From Paraescarpia echinospica (lineage: Eukaryota; Annelida; Polychaeta; Sabellida; Siboglinidae), in assembly GCA_020002185.1 (NCBI GenBank), contig CM034531.1, forward strand, positions 86,715,759 through 86,779,758: a DNA stretch of 64,000 nucleotides, in the 5' to 3' direction. Made by a program: the position numbers and the translations under genes. Positions 55,705 to 64,000 of the stretch are shown piece after piece (the first letter of the stretch is position 1; each line of letters starts with the position of its first letter). The notes below the pieces were generated by a model that saw only the letters and a program-made list of their open reading frames with translations, ran no database searches and had not been told where the DNA came from.

Positions 55705-58600
55705 CTACATGTATCCCGCCCTTTTAAGGTGTGTGTCGATTTTATTTTTAAACATATTCACGTTACTAGCACCAACACAATCAGGAGATAATCTGTTCCA
55801 TTCATTTACAGTCCTTTGTGAGAATGAGAACTTTCTTATATATAATCTACACTGCTCCTTTACTAATGTAGCTTCATGTCCTCTGGTCCTTCTATCTTTC
55901 TTAACTGAGAAAAAAATGTTTCTATCAATATTTTCATAACCATTCAATATTTTAAACACTTCTATGTGATCTCCTCTCAATCTCCTGGTCTCTAGTGTTG
56001 TTAAACCACATTCTTTTAGGCGTATTTCGTAACTAAGATCCCTCAGATTTGGTATCATTTTAGTCGCTCTCCTCTGTACTCTTTCTAGCATATCTATGTC
56101 CTTCTTGCGATATGGCCTCCATGCTTGTATACAATATTCTAAATGAGGCCTCACTATTGTTTTGTACAGCGGTACTATTAATTCTTTTTTCTTATACTCT
56201 ATATTTCGCCTAATTAATCCAAGGATTTGATTTCCCTTTGAAGCTGCAATTCCGCACTGCTCTGACACCTTCATATCAGCACTAATGGTTAACCCTAAGT
56301 CCTTTTCTTTTACAGTAGTACTTAGAACAGTACCCCCCATTTTATATTTTACCTCTTCATTCCCATGACCTGTGTGGAGGCATTTACATTTCCCAAAATT
56401 GAACAGCATTTGCCACTTTTCAGACCATTTGATCAACCTATCAAGATCATCTTGTAAATGCTGTCTGTCTCCATCACTTTTAATCCTTCTAAACACTTTT
56501 GTATCATCCGCAAATTTTAACACCTTGCTTGTTATATCATCGTCCAAATCGTTGATATATATTAAGAATAATATAGGTCCTAGTACTGATCCCTGTGGTA
56601 CCCCACTCAATACCGATTTCCAGTTTGAAGCCTCCCCATCAACTACTACACGTTGTCTTCTGTCATTCAGCCATTTTTCTATCCAGTTTATTATACCATT
56701 TCCTATGCCATGGGCCTTTAGCTTAAGGAGTAATCTTTGATGTGGTACTTTGTCGAAAGCTTTTTGAAAATCTAAATAGATGATATCTACTGGTGATCCC
56801 TCATCTACCCACCTAGTGATGTCTTCCAAAAAACATAACATATTTGTTAAGCATGACCTCGCTTTTAAAAACCCATGTTGAGATGGGTTTATCAAGTTAT
56901 GTTTAACAAGAAAATCCACCATGTGATCTTTAATTAGTCTTTCTAATAATTTGCAAATCACTGATGTTAAACTCACTGGTCTATAGTTCTCTGACTTGTT
57001 TCTCGAACCTTTTTTAAATAACGGTATAATGTTTGCCTCTTTCCATTCTAAAGGAACCACTCCCTCTTCTAATGACAAATTGAAAACTGTTGCAAGCGGT
57101 ACGCTAATTTGTTCTACAATTTCCAATAGTAGTTTGGGCGGAATCCCGTCCACTCCAGGTGATTTATTATCCTTCATAGCCCTTATTTTCTTAGCTACCA
57201 TTTCCGAGGTTACAACTAACTGTCCTAAATAGTCTGAATCTGCCCCTTGAACTTAGCCTCTGGTACTGGCAGTGAACTAATATCTTCCCTGGTAAACACT
57301 GAACTAAAATACTCATTCAGGTCTTCTGCCATTAAGAATCCCTCTGATATTGTATTTCCAGCACTATCTTCTAGAGGACCGACCTTATCCTGAACTTTCT
57401 GTTTGCTTCGAATATACGCATAAAAACTCTTACTGTCATGTTTTATATTACTAGCTAATTTTTTTTCATAGCTTCTCTTTGAATTTCTAATTTCAGCTGT
57501 AGCTTGATTAAGTGCTTCTTTATAAATGTTGTAGTCTTCATCATTTCCAGTACATCTATATGACTTCCACATCATTTGTTTATACTTAATTTTTCTAATG
57601 GCTTCTTTCGATAAGTGCTTCTTTTTAGACCGTTTCCCTTGTTTTTTGAAAGGTACAAATTTATCGACTATGCACTTAATTTCACTATTTAAGATATTCC
57701 AGCATTCGGTTGCTGTCTTATTCTTCAGTGTGTTATTCCAGTCTATCTTTGCTAAATATTTCCTCATGTCCTTATACCTTCCTTTGTGGAAATTTTTCCT
57801 ATACTGCTTTTTACTATTCCTTTCTGATTTTACTTTGATGGTAACATTTATCTGGTTGTGATCACTACTCCCCAGTGGCTCACATATCTTGACATTGTCA
57901 ACTAATTCTTTCTGTGAGGACAAAACTAAGTCTAACACATTCTCTCCCCTGGTTGGTTCTAGCACATGTTGAGAAAGGAAACTATCTTGTACTAAAACTA
58001 AAAACTTGTGGTCCTCACTCCCCATACTCTGTAGAGATTTCCATTGTATATGCCCATGGTTAAAGTCCCCCATAATAATACAGTTCCGTTTGCTTACTTC
58101 CCTTATAGCGTTTTGTATTTTGTCATTCTCTTCTATGCTTATGTTTGGACTTCGATAAACTAACCCAACTGTTAACGTTGAGTTTCCTGTAACTATGTTA
58201 CACCAAACAGCTTCTTCGCAATCTTCTTCTCTTTCTAATTTTATTTCATAAGCCTGGATAGATTCTTTAATATATAAAATAACTCCACCTCCCTTTCTTC
58301 CTATTCTATCTTTCCTAAACATTACATATCCTGTTAGTCCCAATTCGGCATCTGATATATCAGTGGTGGCCCACGATTCGGTTATACCTATTATGTGAGG
58401 GTCAATATCTTCTACCATAATGTTTAGTTCACTTCTTTTGTTTACTATGCTCCTTGCATTTAAACAAATGCATTTATATCCTGATTCAGAACAGTTTTCC
58501 AGGCTGTTCTTTGCCGATTTATTTCTGCTGTCTTTATCTATGCCTCCAGTTTCAGGCTTCTCTGTGAATCCCCCCTGCGAATCTAGTTTAAATAGATGCA
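55705..58600 (-). pseudogene. CR1 copy D ORF2: endonuclease-reverse transcriptase, one frameshift
   Basis: The first frame is open from about 58600 (overlapping the ORF1 end) to 57225 and includes SLNARSIVNKR-like start, ITESWATTD, IIMGDFNHGH and GSSDHNQI (endonuclease). A single C is missing in the run near 57243 relative to copies A and C, shifting to the second piece 57201-55705, with DNKSPGVDGIPPKLL, IIYLDFQKAFDKVPH, SGVPQGSVLGPILF and FADDTKVF (catalytic Asp pair), ending RAGYM and stop. All catalytic residues are present, so this copy was active not long ago or lost function by this one change. Confidence 0.92.
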
Positions 58601-59803
58601 GCCTGTCCCACTGTCAACAGATTGCAGCAAGTTCTCTGAGAAAACTGCTGCCCCCTTTCCATTTAGATGAAGGCCATCTCTCATGTACATATCTTCCCTC
58701 CCAACAAAGTATCCCCATAAATCTACGAATCCCACCCCCTCTTCTTTACACATCTGCTCAACTAGTGCGTTGATCGCCATCCTCTTGCAGTTTCTATATG
58801 TCGGCCCCCTTCCTCCCATTACTGGCAAAATTCCTGAGAGGATAATCTGTTCTACTCTTGTCTTCTTTAACTTCTTCACTAACTGTCTGTACTTCTGAAC
58901 TATCCCAGTTGTTCCCTCCCTCTCTGCGTTATTTGTCCCTACATGTACTAGTATAGACCCTCCCTTGCCATGCCCCAGTACCTTCTCTACCCTTTCAGTT
59001 ACATGTTCTATCCTAGCCCCCGGTAGACAAACAACGACGTCCTCCCCCTCGCTTAGAGTCTTATCTGTCTTTCTCATAATCGAATCGCCCATAAACACCC
59101 TCTCTTTCCTCATTGCCCCCTCAATCACTGCCTCAGTGTAGCTCTTTCTACGGTTTGCATCTGTCTGGTTGTAATCTTGTTCCCCTGTCTTCTGCTCTCC
59201 CGTCACAATCTCGTCCGTTCCATTCTTTCCTGACGCTGTTTCTCTTGTCACCTTTCTTCCTGTCATCGTCCCTCCCGACTTCTCTTCTGTCACATGTACT
59301 CTCACTTCCTTTCTTCCCGTCATCTTTCCTCCCATTGCATTTCCTTCTCTCCTCTCCCGTCTCTTTTTCCCTCCTACCTCTTTCTCTACGGTCACTTTCT
59401 TTCCTGCCACCTTCACACCTGTCACATTTCCTGCCGTCGATCCTCCACTTTCTTCCCCTCCGATCACCTTCCCTCCTCTCAGTCTCCTTTCCTCGGTCTT
59501 GTTGCCACTACTCTGCTCCTTCAGTCTCACAGTATTCCCAACTTTATCCCTGTCGTCTCTCTCCATTCCATCTGTCTCCTTGCTGATTCTCATCTCCATC
59601 CCCTTCACACTATCTACCAACCTAGCTACCTCTTTCTCCAGACATTTCACCTCCCAACACCCCACGCACTGAAAGGTGAATCCCTCTTCCTTGGTTTCTG
59701 TCCATGACTTCGTACAGCCGGATAGGGCAAAATCTACCCAACTGTGGCAGTCGTCGCACACCAAGTGTCTCTTTGCCTTGACTTGCCGCTTGCAAGGCGC
59801 CAT
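58583..59803 (-). CDS. CR1 copy D ORF1: zinc finger, coiled coil and SGNH esterase, 406 aa, intact
   Basis: Complete frame from MAPCKRQ to GCIYLN. Residues 16-49: CxxC-x10-C-x15-CxxC, a PHD-like finger (VCDDC, FQCVGC). About 54-75: heptad-like LEKEVARLVDSVKGM. About 95-215: Lys/Glu/Gly/Thr-rich linker with repeated VTG and TGRK words. 235-395: SGNH hydrolase with Ser241 in MGDSIMRK, Asn292 in GTNN, and Asp376/His379 in RDGLHLN. CR1 ORF1 proteins bind element RNA; the esterase domain is known in CR1 clade members but its substrate is not settled. The stop is followed by ORF2 in an overlapping frame. Confidence 0.93.
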   Translation of the reverse strand: MAPCKRQVKAKRHLVCDDCHSWVDFALSGCTKSWTETKEEGFTFQCVGCWEVKCLEKEVARLVDSVKGMEMRISKETDGMERDDRDKVGNTVRLKEQSSGNKTEERRLRGGKVIGGEESGGSTAGNVTGVKVAGKKVTVEKEVGGKKRRERREGNAMGGKMTGRKEVRVHVTEEKSGGTMTGRKVTRETASGKNGTDEIVTGEQKTGEQDYNQTDANRRKSYTEAVIEGAMRKERVFMGDSIMRKTDKTLSEGEDVVVCLPGARIEHVTERVEKVLGHGKGGSILVHVGTNNAEREGTTGIVQKYRQLVKKLKKTRVEQIILSGILPVMGGRGPTYRNCKRMAINALVEQMCKEEGVGFVDLWGYFVGREDMYMRDGLHLNGKGAAVFSENLLQSVDSGTGCIYLN

Positions 59804-60390
59804 ATCAGAATTTATTTAATAATAATAATCTAATTAGCTATTTAAAATAGTTTTGTCAACTGTGTTTACACTATTCACTGTCTATGTAGTCTTTAAGAAG
59901 ACTGTTTTCTGTGCACAAATGTTACACTTTACGTAAGATTGCGTACGCTAGACTGCCTTATTTATTTAGGTTATACAGCGCCCTAGCGAATAAGAGAGAC
60001 ACTAGCTACATAAACTTAGTTCGCCCGGTTATCGCAAATGCTTAATTTTAACAACAAAGCTACCTTATCAAAATGTCTAGCAGGTACTGACTTACACATA
60101 TATTATCTTATGTAGGTAGTTTATGGTTGTTACTTTATCACCTATATATTCTACCACATAACGAGGTTTGTTAAATCTTGTTTACAAACATCGTAGCCGT
60201 AGGCTAACGTACCCTATTATCACTCACTAGACTAAAGTGTCCTAAAATACTTTATCTAACTAACTTTAAGCACAACTGCTACTCAATATATGTTTACTGC
60301 TACTTTATGAATGATATTAAGGCAAGAATAATACTTATCAATCAGTAATTCCACTTGTTTATGAACTTTGATACACCACCAATTTCAACG

Positions 60391-60734
60391 ATCTATCTCC
60401 GCCAAATATAGCCAATGATCTGGGTCAAACATGAATTTACCAAAAAAAATTGCATTAGATATCGCGTAGTTGAGACAGTTAATAATACACCAGACATTTA
60501 TACAGGCAGTCTACATGGTTTCTCAAGATACATCAAAATTAGTATTCTAAATTAGAATCATGCTATTTTATACATAATTGCTATATTTGTAATTATGAAA
60601 GCCATACTTATAATTTACTAATCTGATCATACAATGTACATATTTTTAGTGTTTACATTTATGGGGTGGCTCCCATGCTAGCGACAATATACGTCTTAAC
60701 GGGAGTTTCTCTGACCTTACATATTAGTCACATT
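60391..60734. other. No feature recognised
   Basis: AT-rich sequence between CR1 copy D and the L2-like fragment. Confidence 0.4.
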
Positions 60735-61290
60735 ACTTCTCACTTTTAAATGCCTTAATGGGCTCGCACCTCCATATCTATCAGCACTTCTCTCTCCGTA
60801 TCGCCCGACACGCTGTCTACGCTCCTCCGATCAGCTACTCCTTAAACAACCCACTACCCGAACTAAAATCGGCGAACGAGCATTCTCTTGTGCAGCAGCT
60901 CAATAGCATGGAATCAACTACCACTCACAGTGCGCCAATGCACTAGTGTCAATCAGTTTAAAGTGGCACTGAAGACGCATCTTTTCACAAATTATGTTAA
61001 CCTTCGATGATCGATGATCGATGATCATAATTATTTATACCTTTATTTTAATTAATTTAGTATTATAATTAATCTATTTTATTGTTTTATTGGTTTGCAT
61101 AATTGTGTTTATTTATATATTTTAAGACTGTATAGTGGATTTTACTTAGTAGTAACGATTGCATAGTATTTTAAAACTATATATCGTATAATGTTATTTA
61201 TTTATTTATGTGCATTAACCATTGTAAAGCGCCCCGTAACAATTATTTGGATGGGGCGCTATATAAGAAATAAATTATTATTATTATTAT
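60735..61290 (+). mobile_element. L2-like LINE 3' fragment with (TTA)n tail
   Basis: Begins in the ORF2 C-terminus (CLNGLAPPYLSALLSPYRP, then LRSSDQLLL, IGERAFSCAAAQ), with frameshifts. Ends with GTAAAGCGCCCCGTAACAAT and ATGGGGCGCTATATAAGAAA followed by (TTA)n to about 61290, the characteristic L2 3' end with a short GCGC hairpin. Confidence 0.85.
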
Positions 61291-61917
61291 TACTACTGTA
61301 TTAGTGTAATGTGTATGTGGAAAAGGTCAAATAAATTGAATCTTGAATCTTAAATCTGACGCCTGTGTACAGTCAATATCTTCGTCCACGTTGAATGTCT
61401 ATTGATTATCCACGTTAATTCGGTGAGCCAGTCGTTGCTAATTTTATAATAAGAGTGGCGCCAATGCCGTGGTTTCACTAATGCACAGGGAATCCCTTAA
61501 CGGAGCTCCTGCATTAAAGGACCCCTTCCATTGGTACCACCAGACAAATAAGGTCCGGTTAATAATTATGTTTCCGTTGTTTAACTATATCGTATATATA
61601 ACTATATATATTGGTAACAGGGCGTAATAAGTAATCCAGAAAGCAGATAGTTTAAGAGTAAGCGTGACAGACTTCGTTGTATGTGTTGTTTCACAAGTTT
61701 TGAACATGTTGACATTTATTTTGTTTAATAGCTTTCGTATTTGTCTTCACTAGTTATTTCCCTAGCCTTGCCAATGCTGAATGAGTAGCAGAGATAAATA
61801 TCTCGACACTCGGAAGTCCTTCATGACATCATTCAACGTTTGCATTGTTGGATCCTCTCATTGATTCCATTAGTTTCTTGTACTGTTTTCCATTTTCGTG
61901 TAGTAATGCAGGAGAAC
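61291..61917. other. No gene; a (GAATCTT)-type LINE tail near 61330
   Basis: GGTCAAATAAATTGAATCTT followed by GAATCTTAAATCT looks like the end of another retroelement (about 61295-61355). The rest is unrecognised. Confidence 0.4.
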
Positions 61918-61972
61918 ATTCCACAACTGACATGTAAAAGTCATGACGACTTTTATATGTCAGTTGTGGAAT
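61918..61972. repeat. 25-bp inverted repeat at the edge of the 56-bp array
   Basis: 61918-61942 and 61948-61972 are reverse complements with one mismatch, separated by ATGAC. The right arm is the start of the first tandem unit (ATGTCAGTTGTGGAAT). Confidence 0.95.
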
Positions 61973-64000
61973 CAGTGCAGATGTTCTTCTGTGTATCCTT
62001 TCTAACTTGAATATGTCAGTTGTAGAATCAGTGCAGATGTTCTGTTGTGTATCCTTTCTAACTTGAATATGTCAGTTGTGGAATCAGTGCAGATGTTCTG
62101 TTGTGTATCCTTTCTAACTTGAATATGTCAGTTGTGGAATCAGTGCAGATGTTCTTCTGTGTATCCTTTCTAACTTGAATATGTCAGTTGTGGAATCAGT
62201 GCAGATGTTCTCCTGTGTATCCTTTCTAACTTGAATATGTCAGTTGTGGAATCAGTGCAGATGTTCTGCTGTGTATCCTTTCTACCTTGAATATGTCAGT
62301 TGTGGAATCAGTGCAGCTGTTCTCCAGTGTATCCTTTCTAACTTGAATATGTCAGTTGTGGAATCAGTGCAGATGTTCTGCTGTGTATCCGTTCTAACTT
62401 GAATATGTCAGTTGTGGAATCAGTGCAGATGTTCCCTATGTATCCTTTCTAACTTGAATATGTCAGTTGTGGAATCAGTGCAGATGATCTGCTGTGTATC
62501 CTTTCTAACTTGAATATGTCAGTTGTGGAATCAGTGCAGACGTTCTCCTGTGTATCCTTTCTAACTTGAATATGTCAGTTGTAGAATCAGTGCAGATGTT
62601 CTGCTGTGTATCCTTTCTAACTTGAATACGTCAGTTGTGGAATCAGTGCAGATGTTCTTCTGTGTATCCTTTCTAACTTGAATACGTCAGTTGTGGAATC
62701 AGTGCAGATGTTCTTCTGTGTATCCTTTCTAACTTGAATATGTCAGTTGTGGAATCAGTGCAGATGTTCTCCTGTGTATCCTTTCTAACTTGAATATATC
62801 AGTTGTGGAATCAGTGCAGATGTTCTGCTGTGTATCCTTTCTACCTTGAATATGTCAGTTGTGGAATCAGTGCAGCTGTTCTCCTGTGTATCCTTTCTAA
62901 CTTGAATATGTCAGTTGTGGAATCAGTGCAGATGTTCTGCTGTGTATCCGTTCTAACTTGAATATGTCAGTTGTGGAATCAGTGCAGATGTTCTCCTGTG
63001 TATCCTTTCTAACTTGAATATGTCAGTTGTGGAATCAGTGCAGATGATCTGCTGTGTATCCTTTCTAACTTGAATATGTCAGTTGTGGAATCAGTGCAGA
63101 TGATCTGCTGTGTATCCTTTCTAACTTGAATATGTCAGTTGTGGAATCAGTGCAGACGTTCTCCTGTGTATCCTTTCTAACTTGAATATGTCAGTTGTGG
63201 AATCAGTGCAGATGTTCTGCTGTGTATCCTTTCTACCTTGAATATGTCAGTTGTGGAATCAGTGCAGATGTTCTGCTGTGTATCCTTTCTACCTTGAATA
63301 TGTCAGTTGTGGAATCAGTGCAGATGTTCTGCTGTGTATCCTTTCTACCTTGAATATGTCAGTTGTGGAATCAGTGCAGATGTTCTCCTGTGAATCCTTT
63401 CTAACTTGAATATGTCAGTTGTGGAATCAGTGCAGATGTTCTGCTGTGTATCCTTTCTACCTTGAATATGTCAGTTGTGGAATCAGTGCAGATGTTCTGC
63501 TGTGTATCCTTTCTACCTTGAATATGTCAGTTGTGGAATCAGTGCAGATGTTCTGCTGTGTATCCGTTCTAACTTGAATATGTCAGTTGTGGAATCAGTG
63601 CAGATGTTCTCCTGTGTATCCTTTCTAACTTGAATATGTCAGTTGTGGAATCAGTGCATATGTTCTGCTGTGTATCCTTTCTAACTTGAATATGTCAGTT
63701 GTGGAATCAGTGCAGACGTTCTCCTGTGTATCCTTTCTAACTTGAATATGTCAGTTGTGGAATCAGTGCAGATGTTCTGCTGTGTATCCTTTCTACCTTG
63801 AATATGTCAGTTGTGGAATCAGTGCAGACGTTCTCCTGTGTATCCTTTCTAACTTGAATATGTCAGTTGTGGAATCAGTGCAGATGTTCTGCTGTGTATC
63901 CTTTCTACCTTGAATATGTCAGTTGTGGAATCAGTGCAGATGTTCTGCTGTGTATCCTTTCTACCTTGAATATGTCAGTTGTGGAATCAGTGCATATGTT
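61956..64000 (+). repeat. 56-bp satellite array, about 36 units, continues past the window
   Basis: Consensus unit TATGTCAGTTGTGGAATCAG then TGCAGATGTTCTGCTGTGTA then TCCTTTCTAACTTGAA. Variation is concentrated at a few sites (TTCT/GCTG/CCTG before TGTAT; AACTTG or ACCTTG; GATGATCT). One unit near 62428 is shortened (GTTCCCTATG). Runs of units sharing the same variants suggest local spread of copies. No spacers, no ORF. Confidence 0.97.

Larger units (their letters stand above)
55604..60390 (-). mobile_element. CR1-type LINE copy D, full length, best preserved
   Basis: 5' UTR from about 60390, ORF1 59803-58583, ORF2 about 58600-55705, 3' hairpin and tail at 55604-55655. The 5' UTR and the ORF1 linker differ clearly from copies A and C, so it is a separate subfamily or an older relative with the same organisation. 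The only certain coding lesion is one missing base in ORF2. Confidence 0.93.

Noticed and set aside
61956..64000. CRISPR-like array
   Set aside because: Units are contiguous with no unique spacers, and the context is a eukaryotic genome.

Overview
This is an animal nuclear genome window, most likely from a lophotrochozoan and probably a mollusc. The grounds are one split gene for a secreted chitin-binding/laminin-G protein of the PIF shell-matrix type, a tRNA-derived SINE with an L2-type tail, Penelope-like, CR1, L2-like and Ty3/Gypsy retroelements, and very abundant microsatellites. Nothing looks bacterial: there are GT/AG introns with matching phases, no operons and long non-coding stretches. 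Genus or class cannot be fixed from the sequence alone.

Two host genes can be assembled. On the + strand (1945-7155) is the 3' part of a gene for a CUB-domain protein: two CUB exons, two 108-bp exons that each code for a six-cysteine 35-residue module, and a terminal exon with a hydrophobic C-terminus. All junctions are phase-compatible. On the - strand (about 34685 down to 29910) is a complete gene: TATA box, 5' UTR exon, signal peptide, eight-cysteine type-2 chitin-binding domain and laminin-G-like domain. Six coding exons give 351 residues with every intron phase matching.

The rest is mostly mobile DNA. 1-1740: endonuclease end of a non-LTR element. 2987-3433: hAT-like non-autonomous element with a nested LINE tail. 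9895-14569, 39093-40003, 45243-50041 and 55604-60390: four CR1-type LINEs, all on the - strand; the last carries an intact ORF1 (zinc finger plus SGNH esterase) and an ORF2 with one frameshift. 17106-19243: Penelope-like element with GIY-YIG remnant and a hammerhead-ribozyme-like motif. 20290-20620, 28160-28215 and 60735-61290: L2-like C-terminal remnants. 22630-24394: another LINE, cut at both ends. 40822-45016: degraded Gypsy element. 51894-53062: two copies of one SINE family. 61918-64000: a 56-bp satellite running off the window.

The most unusual structure is in the CUB gene. A 14-copy minisatellite consists of repeats of the intron/exon boundary itself, so every unit carries a copy of the 3' splice site and the first codons of the cysteine-rich exon. 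A second minisatellite, six units of exactly 46 bp, starts inside the last exon and repeats the stop codon region. By reading frame, only the last splice acceptor of the first array should give a productive message. No multi-gene pathway or defence system was found; the two host genes are separated by about 22.8 kb of repeats and unrecognised sequence.
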